Counted from the stretch's first letter, positions 8,862 to 17,654 are shown. The stretch: 64,000 nucleotides of DNA from DATKEJ01 sp963768715 (GCA_963768715.1 CAVYJC010000003.1:1-64000), one strand, 5' to 3'. A program made the numbers and translations. Notes: a model not told the origin generated them from the letters alone.

Positions 8862-9359
8862 ATGGTGTCACTTTCAAATCAGAAGCAGCTTGTGGGTCTT
8901 GTGGCATGGCTCCTTTGCAGCTTCGTCGCAGCAGGCATTGGCGGTGCTGCATCTATCCAGGCTGGTCCGTTCTATGCCCAGCTCGTACGTCCTGAGTGGG
9001 CGCCCCCAGCCTCCGTCTTTGGGCCAGTCTGGACCGTGCTGTATGCCCTGATGGGTATCGCTGCCTGGCTGGTCTGGCGTGTTGCCGGCTTCCGCGCGGC
9101 CAAGACTGCGCTCACCCTGTTTCTTGCGCAGCTGGCGCTGAATGCGCTATGGAGCTGGTTGTTCTTCGCCTGGCATCGTGGTGCTTTGGCCTTCGTTGAC
9201 ATCCTATTGCTGTGGGCGCTTATCGTCGCAACCCTGATCGCCTTCTGGAGGATCCGGCCATTGGCAGGCGCCATGCTCGTTCCGTACCTTGCGTGGGTCA
9301 GCTTTGCCTCTGCACTTAATTACTCTGTGTGGCAACTCAATTCACAGATCTTGGGCTGA
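8862..9359 (+). CDS. tspO: TspO/MBR family protein
   Basis: The gene encodes a five-helix membrane protein of 165 residues from ATG 8862 (MVSLSNQKQLVGLV); earlier in-frame ATG 8805 lies in the heptad element and adds an implausible Arg-rich leader. Family signatures are present: FYAQLVRPEWAPPASVFGPVWTVLYALMGIAAWLVW, with the conserved W-x-P-P and P-x-W-x-x-L-Y; ALNALWSWLFF with the conserved N-x-x-W; and YLAWVSFASALNYSVWQLN. TspO proteins bind porphyrins and respond to oxygen or light stress in bacteria. It precedes a haem-binding-domain gene by 42 bp on the same strand, so a shared tetrapyrrole or redox theme is possible. Confidence 0.92.
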   Translation: MVSLSNQKQLVGLVAWLLCSFVAAGIGGAASIQAGPFYAQLVRPEWAPPASVFGPVWTVLYALMGIAAWLVWRVAGFRAAKTALTLFLAQLALNALWSWLFFAWHRGALAFVDILLLWALIVATLIAFWRIRPLAGAMLVPYLAWVSFASALNYSVWQLNSQILG

Positions 9360-9401
9360 GACAGTTGTTGCCTGACAACAGCATGGCGCGGCAGATAGAG
9401 G

Positions 9402-9869
9402 ATGGCGAACATGAAAGACATTAAACGCATCGCGAAGTGGGCGACCGCTGTGCTGATCATCGCTCTCGTTGCGATTCAGCTTGTGCCGGTGGATCGAACG
9501 AACCCACCGGTTGAAACCGAGGTGCCCGCCACTGCAGAAGTGCGTTCCGTCCTGCGGCGAGCGTGTTACGACTGTCACTCCAACGAGACCGTCTGGCCCT
9601 GGTACAGTCGCGTCGCTCCGGTGTCATGGCTGGTCGCGAGCGATGTGCATGAGGGTCGCGAGGAACTGAACTTCTCGACCTGGAATCGATACACCGCGAA
9701 GCAGCAGGCGAAGAAGATGAAGGAAAGCTGGGACGAGGTGGCGGAGGGCGAGATGCCGCCATGGATTTATCTGCCTGCTCATCCGAATGCGCGACTTTCT
9801 GCGGATGATCGGGCGGCTCTGCGGACGTGGTCACAATCCGTGGGCAGCCGGGACCCGAACGACCGGTGA
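9402..9869 (+). CDS. Haem-binding domain protein (Haem_bd type)
   Basis: An N-terminal membrane anchor or signal (WATAVLIIALVAIQLVPV) is followed by a single c-type haem site ACYDCHSNET (CxxCH), then WPWYSRVAPVSWLVASDVHEGREELNFSTW and the distal GEMPPWIYLPAHPNARLS. This order (CxxCHSNET, WYS, P-VSW, H-x-x-x-GR--LNFS, MPP) is the classic pattern of small periplasmic haem-binding proteins of Bacteroidota. The start is ATG 9402, with GAGG just upstream; ATG 9411 is an alternative. It probably forms a short operon with tspO. The exact electron-transfer role is unknown. Confidence 0.85.
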   Translation: MANMKDIKRIAKWATAVLIIALVAIQLVPVDRTNPPVETEVPATAEVRSVLRRACYDCHSNETVWPWYSRVAPVSWLVASDVHEGREELNFSTWNRYTAKQQAKKMKESWDEVAEGEMPPWIYLPAHPNARLSADDRAALRTWSQSVGSRDPNDR

Positions 9870-10048
9870 GCGAACACGATGAACGGTTGTTGCTGCAGCA
9901 GGTGCTGAATCTCAGGGTATCCAAATGATGCCCGCTGCATCTCTCCTACGTTCAGAGATGGGACGATCTGCGGAATAGCCTTCATACCCTGCCCTCATAT
10001 CCAGCAGATGGTGGTACCCAAAAAGGTGTCAGCTATTCGCCTCGCTCG

Positions 10049-10122
10049 CGCGCCAGGAAGGATTCGAACCCTCGACCCTCAGATCCGAAGTCTGATGCTC
10101 TATCCAGCTGAGCTACTGGCGC
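10049..10122 (-). tRNA. tRNA-Arg (anticodon TCG)
   Basis: On the minus strand the 74-nt sequence starts GCGCCAGTAGCTCAGC and closes with the pairing arm CTGGCGC plus discriminator G. D-arm, T-loop GTTCGAATCC and the anticodon stem TCAGA/TCTGA with loop CTTCGGA are all intact, giving anticodon TCG (codon CGA). CCA is not encoded. Confidence 0.95.
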
Positions 10123-10128
10123 AAATTA

Positions 10129-10156
10129 GTCATTAGTCAATAGACACTAGTCATTA
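10129..10156 (+). repeat. Heptad array upstream of tRNA-Arg
   Basis: Four words in exact 7-nt register read GTCATTA, GTCAATA, GACACTA, GTCATTA. The array begins 6 nt from the tRNA 5' end, on its promoter side. The same arrangement recurs next to the broken tRNA at 10460. Confidence 0.8.
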
Positions 10157-10202
10157 GGTCTACTCACCGGGTTGCGAATGTACCCACTAGCGTACTTCCG
10201 AA

Positions 10203-10262
10203 AGGCAAAATTCAAAACATGTCCCGAGCGGAGTCGAGGGATGCAAAACGCAAATTTGATCC
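10203..10262. repeat. AAATTCA-type heptads interrupted by a REP-like hairpin
   Basis: A-rich words such as AAATTCA and AAACGCA flank CATGTCCCGAGCGG and AGTCGAGGGATG, an imperfect palindrome. It looks as though the palindrome landed inside a heptad array. No gene is supported between the tRNA at 10122 and the start at 10790. Confidence 0.5.
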
Positions 10263-10366
10263 CCGCCGAAGGGAACGTCAAACCTACGACTCGCGCCCCC
10301 GATTCGAAAGTAGTCAGAAGTCAACCGGACCAACCAATGGCCTCGAGGACGGGCTCGGGTCAGACA

Positions 10367-10453
10367 TCTCAGATCCGAAGGCCTGCCCCGGCGAAGCCCG
10401 ACGCAGGAGGGCGAAGACGGGTCTGATGCTCTATCCAGCTGAGCTACTGGCGC
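10367..10453 (-). pseudogene. Broken tRNA-Arg copy with 41-nt insertion at the anticodon loop
   Basis: The segment 10422-10453 matches the 5' half of tRNA-Arg (10091-10122) base for base. The segment 10368-10380 matches the anticodon 3' half. Between them lie 41 extra nt (10381-10421), GC-rich with GCCTGCCCCGG and GGCGAAGACGGG. In tRNA terms the break is between the 5' strand of the anticodon stem and its loop. The T-arm and acceptor 3' half are not continuous (only GATTCGAA at 10301 resembles the T-loop), so a functional tRNA is unlikely. Confidence 0.7.
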
Positions 10454-10459
10454 AGGTTG

Positions 10460-10487
10460 GTCATTGGACACTGGACATTAGTCATTG
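10460..10487 (+). repeat. Heptad array upstream of the broken tRNA
   Basis: In exact register the words are GTCATTG, GACACTG, GACATTA, GTCATTG. Both this array and the one at 10129 are followed by a related text ending GAATGTACCC, so tRNA, array and flank were duplicated together. Confidence 0.8.
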
Positions 10488-10727
10488 GGTCCGCTGACGG
10501 GGTCGAATGTACCCCAAAGGATAAATCGGTTCAAATGTCCATAACCGATCTGAAAGAACTTTGTGGCTTTGTGAGAGATCAAGCTGCGTTTGGGCCGCTC
10601 CTGGCTGCGCAACTTCGGCGAACCGTCACTTCAGGTGTCACCGGCCACCTGCCAACGACTAATGTCTGGTGTCAAATGATTAATCGGAGCACGATGCGAC
10701 TTTGGTGGTCTAATCCATCTCTACAAG

Positions 10728-10756
10728 TGACTAATGACTGATGACCAATGACTAGT
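10728..10756 (-). repeat. Heptad array that donates an ATG
   Basis: The minus strand reads GTCATTG, GTCATCA, GTCATTA, GTCACTT. The plus-strand ATG at 10748 lies inside the array and opens an in-frame extension of the next gene. Looser copies of the word occur from about 10650. The rest of 10488-10727 shows nothing clear. Confidence 0.65.
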
Positions 10757-10789
10757 CCCCGCCGCCCGAAGCACGTACCCTTTCGAATC

Positions 10790-11293
10790 ATGACGTCAGC
10801 CGCGTTTGCGGTCTTCGCATGCATCGTTTGCATCCCCGCGGTGGCTCAGAGTGAGCTCGAAATGGACCGCAGCTCGCTGCGAGATTTGCCGCCACTCTAC
10901 GTGTCGGTCTACGTTGAAGGCAACGGAGGATTGACGGAATTGCCGGGGCTCGACGTATCCTCGCTCAGCCAGTCCGTTGATTCGACACTTGCCGCAAACA
11001 ACATCCGCATCAATCATTCAGAGCCGGGCCGCGTGCTCGATCGCGAGCCGTATCTGTCCGTGCACATCAACGCGCTGCAGATGGAGAACGGGCTGGTCCC
11101 GTTTGCGATCGAAATCGAAATCATCCAAAGTGTGGTCGTAGCGAACCTTCCGGACGAGCTGATCCATGCCGCAACCTGGGACAGCGGGATCGTCGGACTC
11201 GTGTCGCAGGACAAGCTCGGCACGATACGATGGGCGATGGTCGGGCTGGTCAAGGAGTTTACGGAGGACTATTGGGCGGTCAATCCGATGTGA
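10790..11293 (+). CDS. Secreted protein of unknown function
   Basis: From ATG 10790 there is a clear signal peptide (MTSAAFAVFACIVCIPAVAQ) and a 147-residue mature domain of alternating strands (LYVSVYVEG, LDVSSLSQSVDSTLAANNI, YLSVHINALQ, FAIEIEIIQSVVV) ending LVKEFTEDYWAVNPM. ATG 10748, within a heptad array, would add 14 basic residues before the signal peptide and is probably not used. I have a vague memory of similar short periplasmic proteins ending in DYxAVNP but cannot name a family. It is monocistronic. Confidence 0.65.
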   Translation: MTSAAFAVFACIVCIPAVAQSELEMDRSSLRDLPPLYVSVYVEGNGGLTELPGLDVSSLSQSVDSTLAANNIRINHSEPGRVLDREPYLSVHINALQMENGLVPFAIEIEIIQSVVVANLPDELIHAATWDSGIVGLVSQDKLGTIRWAMVGLVKEFTEDYWAVNPM

Positions 11294-11300
11294 AACTCGA

Positions 11301-11340
11301 GTCTACAAGTCGGCAAGTCTACAAGTCTACAAGTCGGCAT
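11301..11340 (+). repeat. Octamer array GTCTACAA/GTCGGCAA
   Basis: Five 8-nt words in register (GTCTACAA, GTCGGCAA, GTCTACAA, GTCTACAA, GTCGGCAT) start 7 nt after the stop codon of the preceding gene. Confidence 0.8.
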
Positions 11341-11374
11341 CACTCGCCCGCTCGAAGTTCTGTCGCCAACCACC

Positions 11375-11456
11375 TGCCAATGACTAGTGTCTAGTGGCTA
11401 ATGACTAAGTCCGCCGACCACTCGCCAATGACTAATGTCTAGTGTCCAATGACTAA
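11375..11456 (-). repeat. Two heptad arrays of GTCATTG/GACACTA words
   Basis: The minus strand gives GTCATTG, GACACTA, GACATTA, GTCATTG and, after a short GC-rich gap, GTCATTA, GCCACTA, GACACTA, GTCATTG. The word order resembles the arrays beside both tRNA copies. Confidence 0.75.
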
Positions 11457-11539
11457 ATAAAAGCACCCTACACAATAATTTCACACCGGGGAGAGTTGAT
11501 ACAAGTAACGCCCAGCCATTCAACCAACCCTCCAGCGCC

Positions 11540-13477
11540 ATGAAACTCTTCGTAATCGGACTACACCTCGTGGCGGCGTCCTTCGTGGCACTCCTGCCAA
11601 TCAGCAACCACATTGACGTCCCGACAGGTAAGCTCGCGGGCCTCGTCACCGACACTACCGACGCGCCGCTTGCGGGCGCCACCATTGTCATCCGAGGCAC
11701 GCGGCTCGGGACGGCCACGAACAGCAACGGCGAATACTTCATCGAGAAGGTTCCGGCCGGCACGTACTCGATCGCCGCATCGCTCGCCGGGATGAAAACA
11801 GTCGTCGTTGACAGCGTCGAGATCACGGCAGGCTATACGCGCACCCTGAACTTTCGATTGCCGCAGGAGATCACGTCAAGTAGCGAAGTGGTCACTGAGG
11901 ACGAACGCCCATTGATGCAGAAGGACGCGATAGGTGTCCCGAGAGTAAGGGGCGGGCGGGACAATGAGGTCGGCTTCGATATGGATATTTCGGGCGCCGT
12001 CCTGCCGCAACACAATCGCGAGTACTTCAACACCGAAGACTACGGCCTGATCAAGGAGAACGAGTTCCGACGGGCCATGGAAGAACCCCTTTCGACCTTC
12101 TCGATCGACGTCGACGGCGCCTCCTACACGAACATCCGACGGTTCCTGGGCCGAGAAGGCGTTCTTCCGCCGGTCGATGCCGTGCGCATAGAGGAGATGA
12201 TCAATTACTTCGTGTACGACTATCCGAAACCCGAAGGAAACGACCCGTTCTCGATCGTCACGGAGGTCGGTACGGCGCCGTGGAACAAGGACCACCGGCT
12301 CGTCCACATCGGCCTCCAGGGGAAACCGATACCCTCCGACGATCGACCGGTCAACAATCTCGTTTTCCTTCTCGACGTCTCGGGTTCGATGAGAGATCCC
12401 TACAAGCTGCCCCTCCTGAAGCAAGCTTTCCGGCTACTGGTGGATGAGCTGGGCGAGAGCGATCGGGTCGCCATTACTGTGTATGCCGGCGCCGCGGGTC
12501 TGGTCCTTCCATCGACGCCCGGAACGCAGAAGGATGTCATCCTCGACGCGATTACCAGACTCGAAGCGGGCGGAACTACCGCCGGCGCAGCAGGCATCCG
12601 CCTCGCCTATCAGGTCGCCCAGCAAAACTTCGTCAAGGGCGGAAACAACCGCGTCATCCTGGCAACCGACGGCGACTTCAACGTCGGCGTCTCGAGTGAC
12701 GCCGAGCTCATAAGACTCATCGAAGAGAAGCGCGAGAGCGGCGTCTTTCTGACCGTCCTCGGATTCGGAACGGGCAACATCAAGGACAATAAGATGGAGC
12801 AGATTGCCAACCACGGAAACGGCAACTACTACTACATCGACAGCCAGGCGGAAGCCCGTAAGGTGCTCGTGAGCGAACTGGGATCGACCCTTTTCGCCAT
12901 CGCAAAGGACGTCAAGATCCAGGTAGAGTTCAATCCGCTGTACGTGCAATCGTACCGCTTGATCGGATACGAGAACCGGCTGCTTGCCAACGAAGACTTC
13001 AACGATGACAAGAAAGACGCGGGCGAGCTGGGAGCCGGACATACGGTGACCGCACTCTACGAAATCGTCCCGGCAGACGGAGACGTTGAAACCGAAGCGC
13101 AGAGTCGCGGAGAGCTGAAATACAGTAGCGAGAGGCTCACGACGGAGGCACTTACTTCCGGTGATCTCATGTCCGTCAGCCTCCGATACAAGCGTCCGGA
13201 CGAAGACACGAGCCATTTGATCGAACGGACGGTGCGCGTCGACGCGCCGGAGTCCAAATCCGAAGCGTTCCTGTTTGCATCGGCAGTCGCCGAGTTTGGG
13301 ATGATCCTCCGGGACTCGAAGCACAAAGGTGCATCCTCGATCAACGATGTGCTCGCTCTCGCGAACCGGGCTTCGACGTTCGATCCGGGATCGTATCGAG
13401 CCTCGTTCATCCAGCTCGTCAATCAATACGAGAACGTCGTCAACGGTCGAGATACGACACTACTCATGGACGATTAG
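11540..13477 (+). CDS. YfbK-type von Willebrand factor A protein with DUF3520
   Basis: Domains in order: signal peptide (MKLFVIGLHLVAASFVALLP); carboxypeptidase-like regulatory repeat (LAGLVTDTTDAPLAGATIV, residues about 32-110); a VWA N-terminal domain (EPLSTFSIDVDGASYTNIRRFL, IEEMINYF); the VWA domain with MIDAS DVSGSM near residue 280 and ATDGDFNVG; and a C-terminal DUF3520-type domain (TALYEIVP, RYKRPDED, FASAVAEFGMIL). About 645 residues is normal for the family. Such proteins are periplasmic or surface-linked with metal-dependent binding, but no partner is established. RBS GGGGAGAG lies about 40 nt upstream, not ideally placed; the start rests on the signal peptide. Confidence 0.88.
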   Translation: MKLFVIGLHLVAASFVALLPISNHIDVPTGKLAGLVTDTTDAPLAGATIVIRGTRLGTATNSNGEYFIEKVPAGTYSIAASLAGMKTVVVDSVEITAGYTRTLNFRLPQEITSSSEVVTEDERPLMQKDAIGVPRVRGGRDNEVGFDMDISGAVLPQHNREYFNTEDYGLIKENEFRRAMEEPLSTFSIDVDGASYTNIRRFLGREGVLPPVDAVRIEEMINYFVYDYPKPEGNDPFSIVTEVGTAPWNKDHRLVHIGLQGKPIPSDDRPVNNLVFLLDVSGSMRDPYKLPLLKQAFRLLVDELGESDRVAITVYAGAAGLVLPSTPGTQKDVILDAITRLEAGGTTAGAAGIRLAYQVAQQNFVKGGNNRVILATDGDFNVGVSSDAELIRLIEEKRESGVFLTVLGFGTGNIKDNKMEQIANHGNGNYYYIDSQAEARKVLVSELGSTLFAIAKDVKIQVEFNPLYVQSYRLIGYENRLLANEDFNDDKKDAGELGAGHTVTALYEIVPADGDVETEAQSRGELKYSSERLTTEALTSGDLMSVSLRYKRPDEDTSHLIERTVRVDAPESKSEAFLFASAVAEFGMILRDSKHKGASSINDVLALANRASTFDPGSYRASFIQLVNQYENVVNGRDTTLLMDD

Positions 13478-13581
13478 TAGGGATGACGCCGGGTGGCGGG
13501 TACCTTATTTTGTCGTCCATTCGCTCAATCGGGGCAACCTCCCGAACTCCGGGCGTCTTCCATTTTGCGATTTGAATTTCC

Positions 13582-14513
13582 ATGAGAGTATTCGTGACCG
13601 GCGCAACGGGCACACTCGGACGTCCCGTCGTCAAACTGCTCGTAGCTGAAGGGCACGCCGTCGTCGGCCTTGCAAGGTCACATGAGAACGAGTTGGTCCT
13701 CCGGAATCTCGGGGCCACACCGGCTCGGGCCGATTTGTTCGATCGCGCGTCCATGGCGTCGGCGATTCAAGGATGCGATGCCGTGCTGCATCTGGCCACG
13801 AAGATCCCGCCCGCAGAAGGAGTCAATGAAGAAGGCGGCGTGGGCGGACAACGACCGGATCCGCACGGAGGGAACGCAGACGCTCGTCAGCGCGGCCCTG
13901 AAGATGGATGTCCGCACAATCGTCTATCCAAGCATCTGCTTCCTCTATGCAGACAACGGCGATCGATGGATCGATGAGAAGACTCCGATTCATGCTCCGC
14001 CCCTCCTCTACTCCGCCGCGCTCGCCGAATCCGAGATCGAACGTTTCACGAACGAAGGCGGCCGCGGCATCGTGCTGCGGATGGGATCGTTCAGCGGTCC
14101 CGACGCTCCCAGCTCGCAGGAAGCCCTCGACATGGCGACGGAAGGGCATGGCCCCGTTCATCGGACCCGCCGACGCTTACTACTCGCTGATCGACGTGCA
14201 GCGACGCGGCCAATCGGCCGTCATCGCAGCACTGGATAAAGCGCCGGCCGGCATCTACAACGTGGTCGAGGATGATCCGAAAACTCGAGGTGAGCTCCTG
14301 GCGGACATAGCACGTCAGGTCGGACGAAAGCATCTCCTGAAATCGCCACTCTGGATCGTCCGCCTCATGGCGAGTCGAAGCGCCCTCGCCCTCGCCCGCA
14401 GCCAGAGGGTGTCGAACCGGCTGTTCCGAGAAACCACAGGTTGGGAGCCAAGGGCACTTGAAACACAATCTGCACTTGGCAAACAGACTGGATTCCCGCC
14501 TTCGCGGGAATGA
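13582..14513 (+). pseudogene. NAD-dependent epimerase/dehydratase, split by two frameshifts
   Basis: The N-terminus MRVFVTGATGTLGRPVVKLL has the GxTGxxG dinucleotide site and LFDRASMASAIQGCDAVLHLAT. An extra A near 13828 moves to the frame with AAWADNDRIRTEGTQTLVSAALKM, VYPSICFLYAD and the catalytic-like YSAALAESE. An extra G near 14140 moves to the frame with APFIGPADAYYSLIDVQ and GIYNVVEDDP. Joined, the protein is a normal extended SDR of about 310 residues. The stop TGA lies inside a REP-like hairpin (GGGAATGACGG), so the last residues are repeat-encoded. Whether the gene is dead or mis-sequenced cannot be told here. Confidence 0.75.
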
Positions 14514-14557
14514 CGGCTGGGGCAACGCGTACGGGCGAATGATTGTTCGGCCCTGCC
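14489..14557. repeat. Two REP-like palindromes
   Basis: The first is CTGGATTCCCGCC with GCGGGAATGACGG, whose CCCGCC/GGCGGG-like arms flank TTC. The second is GGGCGAATGATTGTTCGGCCC. The same two palindromes recur at 24340 and 24071. Confidence 0.65.
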
Positions 14558-14570
14558 GGCTCCACGCACC

Positions 14571-14626
14571 ACGCACCCCGCACGCCGCACCACGCACCGG
14601 AACCACGCACCGCGAACCACGCACCG
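14571..14626 (-). repeat. Heptad array of GTGCGTG words
   Basis: The minus strand reads GTGCGTG, GTTCGCG, GTGCGTG, a one-base-short GTTCCG, GTGCGTG, GTGCGGC, GTGCGGG, GTGCGTG, GTGCGTG. It ends flush with the stop codon of the minus-strand cytochrome gene at 14627. Confidence 0.8.
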
Positions 14627-16994
14627 TCAAGGCACCCTCGATGCAGCGCCTGCCGTGGTGTTGGCGATCCAGGCCGTGAAATCCAGAGCCGTGACGTAGC
14701 CGTCCAGGTTAAAGTCCGTGCGGCGGTACCCCGTCTGGCCGGCCGTAGTTGAGGCGATCCACGCCGTGAAATCCAGTGCGGTAACCTGGCCGTCGCCATT
14801 CGCATCGCCGCCGAACATCCCGTAGCCTCCTCCTGTGAGGGGCTGCATCGGAGCGCCACCTAATGTGTAGGCCTGCCCGGAAGCCGTTGTGAAATCCCAG
14901 GATCCGCTCCCCGTTGAGAAATCGACGGCCGACGAACTCATGACAGCGAGATGATTTCGATGCCTGACGACGAGGTAGTAGCTCCCTGACAGCCCGGATG
15001 GAAGGTAGAGGCTCGTTTCCCCGGGAGACACCATCGAACCGTCCGCAAGCAGTATGGCCGCCATCGTATCGACGGCGGTTGCGGCACCTGTTCCGGTACG
15101 AAACTCCACGAGTACCCAGTCGACGTAGCTTGCATCCCAGGAACTGACGGATTCGGTCCCGTGGTACTCGTTGTCGGTGCCGATGAATTCAGCCCCTCCG
15201 TACGGCTGCGTAAGCGGTGCCGCGGTCTTGAAAGTCGCCCCGGTCGACCATCGAACCGGACCCTGCGTATGGACCCGCCAGGAAGACCTTTATGTCCGCC
15301 GTGGGTACCGGGCTGGCAACCATGACGGTGTCGCGCTGCATTGCGACGGGAGGCGACTTTCCGTGCTCGGACCACAGACTGTAAATCTCGTCCCCCAGGG
15401 TGTTCGTAGTGTTCTCATCCCGCAGGAATTCGACGAATTCCTTACTCGTCGTCTGATAGAAGAGCGTCGCCCGGACCTCCCGCGCGCTTGCTGGGATCGG
15501 GTATTCGGTTTCGTCCCAGTACTGGCCGTCGGCATACGCGTATCCAACCGGAGGAGATTGGATCGCCTCGAATCCTGCATTCGTGAAGCCCCGTGGGGGA
15601 ATCCGGTTGTCGAAATAGATCGTGTCGTTCAGCACGAAGTGAAACGAGGGTCCGGACGTCAATCCCAGCGCGGAAGCGAGTCCCGGTGAGATGCCCGGAT
15701 GAATCTCATAGACCTTGAGATAGGGATCCGCCTGGAGCGTGGCGTCGGAAGCTTCGTACTCGCCCGACTCGAAGACGTCGTGGCCTTCGCCGTCCAACGC
15801 CTCGATCTGGAGCCAAATGCGACGTCCCTCTGGATATCCGGACGGCAGCTTGTGCCCGGTTTCATTCGTAACCCGAACGGTCGCCTTGAATGAATCGGCG
15901 TCCGCGACCACGTCGAGATCCATGGTGGCCGCGAGCTCCAACATGCGCTGGGCTCGGACGATGCCGGCGTTGAGGGCGTCCACGTCGGGCTCACCCGGAT
16001 ACACTTCATTGATGAGGAGGGGAACGAACGTGTTTCCGCCGGTCATGTCGTGGAGCGGCATGTCGGTGCGCACCGGTGCGTTGTTCTTGTTGCATGCTTT
16101 GCCGGTGACATCGCGCATGTGACAGTCCTGGCAGGTCGCAACGTAATCTTTATTCCCGCCGAACTGGGGCGCGTAGATGCCGGTCGGCGAATTGTAGGCG
16201 CTCGCCGTCCATTCAGAGTAGGTACGCTCGATTGGAAAGAGCGAGGTCGGATTGAAGTCGGGCGCGGGCGTGCCGAACTCGTTGGCGGCATACTGTCCGT
16301 TGCCGACAGCGCTGAAGACGGGATTGCTCACGTCGTGGCACGTCCCACAGAGTGCGGCCTCTTTATGGAACGGCGAATAGATGGACTGGTGTGGGGAGGC
16401 CGCGTCGGAAAGCGGGCCGCGTTTGTCCGTATTATCGTCGACCACAAACATGCCGTGCGCAGAGACCGGTGGAATGGCGTCGATGGTCGCCAGGTAGTCT
16501 TGATCCAGTGAGTATGTATCGGAGGTGTATAGCGCGTCGCCCGGGAAGGGATTGACACCGAGCGGTGTCGGCTTGACCAGTCGGTGGCAAAAGTCACACA
16601 TCACACTCTCGCGGTCCTCCGCGGTGAGCGCGGAGGCATCCGTCGGCGAGGACCTTCCCTCCAGCCAGCCTTTCGGCGAGTGGCACCGGATGCAGAGATC
16701 TCCGCTTTCGGGAGCATCCTGATTGGCGATCGCCATGGTCGCAAAAAAGAGCGGATCACGGGCGGCCTGGGCCATCATGCTGCCCCTCCAGTTGAAGACG
16801 GGCTCGACGGCCTCGTTGTAGCCGGCGTGGCAATTATCGCAGAAGGCGGGCGTCTCTATCGTTCCCGCATCCCCCGGCTGCGAGCCGGGCATCGTGAAGT
16901 CGTCGATCGTGGTCGGCGCTGATGTGATCTGAGGGAGCCAGAGTGAGAACCCCACTGTGGCGATGAGTAGAGATATGAAAGCGCCAATGCGCAT
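14627..16994 (-). CDS. Secreted multihaem cytochrome c with dockerin-like tail (one frameshift)
   Basis: ATG 16994 follows GGTGAGGCAT and opens a signal peptide (MRIGAFISLLIATVGFSLWLP). Five CxxCH sites are visible: FCDNCHAGY, LCIRCHSPKGW, MCDFCHRL, LCGTCHDV and TCQDCHMRD. The protein resembles tetra/multihaem c554-like cytochromes. A single-base shift near 15250 separates the cytochrome frame from the tail: PLTQPYGGAEF, VDWVLVEFRTG, YYLVVRHRNHLAVMSS, WDFTTASG, then GDANGDGQVTALDFTAWI and DFNLDGYVTALDFTAWI, two Ca-binding dockerin-type loops. The same tail ends the beta-helix protein at 48976. Likely periplasmic or surface electron transfer; partner unknown. Confidence 0.8.
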
Positions 16995-17081
16995 ATGCCT
17001 CACCGTTCCGTTCTCATAGACGGGCAGAAGCACTTGACAGCGCTACGGGGTTGGCGCTATGCAGAGTGTGGGGGAAAGGCC

Positions 17082-17116
17082 TTACTTGGTACTTAGTACT
17101 TAGTACTTGGTACGTG
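17082..17116 (+). repeat. Heptad array of GTACTTG/GTACTTA words
   Basis: Words in register are TTACTTG, GTACTTA, GTACTTA, GTACTTG, GTACGTG. It is the first of two arrays in the 17034-17316 gap upstream of the riboswitch. Confidence 0.8.
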
Positions 17117-17161
17117 GCGACTTGGCGGGGCAGTGGTAGCCCGCGCCACTCGCCATGCGGG

Positions 17162-17210
17162 TTGATACTTGGAACCTGGAGCGTCGAACCCCGAACGTCG
17201 AACCCCGAAC
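17162..17210 (-). repeat. Heptad array mixing four different words in one register
   Basis: On the minus strand, seven consecutive words with no slip read GTTCGGG, GTTCGAC, GTTCGGG, GTTCGAC, GCTCCAG, GTTCCAA, GTATCAA. Each of these word types also forms its own array elsewhere. Confidence 0.85.
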
Positions 17211-17316
17211 GGGCCAAGTGCAGCGAGGACGATGTGGAACATCGCAGTCACGCATCGGTATTCGCTGTACGAAACAAAACAGAAGATTATCGACTGATCA
17301 CCACAAGTTTGACCAC

Positions 17317-17512
17317 AATCTTCGGGGCATGGTGACCTCGGCGAAGCGCGCCGAATCCTGACAGGGTCGGGAGAAGGCGGGTGAAGCCGGGAAATTCCAG
17401 ACCGGCGGTATTCCTGACCTGATCAGGTGAGCCCGCGAGCCGAGCGAGAAATTCGTGACGCAGATCCGGTGAAAACCCGGAGCCGACGGTACAGTCCGGA
17501 TGGGAGAAGATT
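17317..17512 (+). promoter_or_regulatory. FMN riboswitch (RFN element) controlling the rib operon
   Basis: P1 is AATCTTC at 17317 pairing with GAAGATT at 17506. Conserved core blocks are present in order: GGGGC after P1, GGGTGAA and AATTCC, GACCGGCGGTA, AGCCCGCGAGCC, GATCCGGTGAAAACCCGG, AGCCGACGGTACAGTC and GGATGGGAGAAG. The region between P1 and GACCGGCGGTA is unusually long, with two GGTGA boxes, suggesting an enlarged P2. It is followed by a terminator at 17562 and then ribD, the standard arrangement for FMN-controlled premature termination. Confidence 0.93.
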
Positions 17513-17561
17513 GAGAACATCGCCTGGTATTCCCAGACGATCCATTCTCGTTTTCCTTAAG

Positions 17562-17591
17562 CCCCTGTAACTATTCGTTATAGGGGTTTTT
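17562..17591 (+). terminator. Intrinsic terminator of the FMN riboswitch
   Basis: CCCCTGTAAC and GTTATAGGGG form a 10-bp stem (one wobble/mismatch) with loop TATTC, followed by TTTTT. It sits 50 nt after the aptamer and 63 nt before ribD, as expected for an expression platform. Confidence 0.85.
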
Positions 17592-17654
17592 GGTTTTCGG
17601 GTCCCGGACATGTCCAGTCGGGGTACCGCTCTCTCATCGTCCCCCCAGAGCGGT

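Noticed and set aside
9363..9378. Terminator after tspO (GTTGT/ACAAC hairpin)
   Set aside because: Only five base pairs and no T-run; the next gene starts 42 nt later on the same strand.
10367..10453. Intron-containing functional tRNA-Arg
   Set aside because: A 41-nt insert is far too short for a self-splicing group I intron, bulge-helix-bulge splicing is not bacterial, and the T-arm and 3' acceptor half are missing.
10172..10497. Several overlapping frames in the tRNA/mosaic region
   Set aside because: They read through tRNA fragments, palindromes and heptads and have no protein-like composition.
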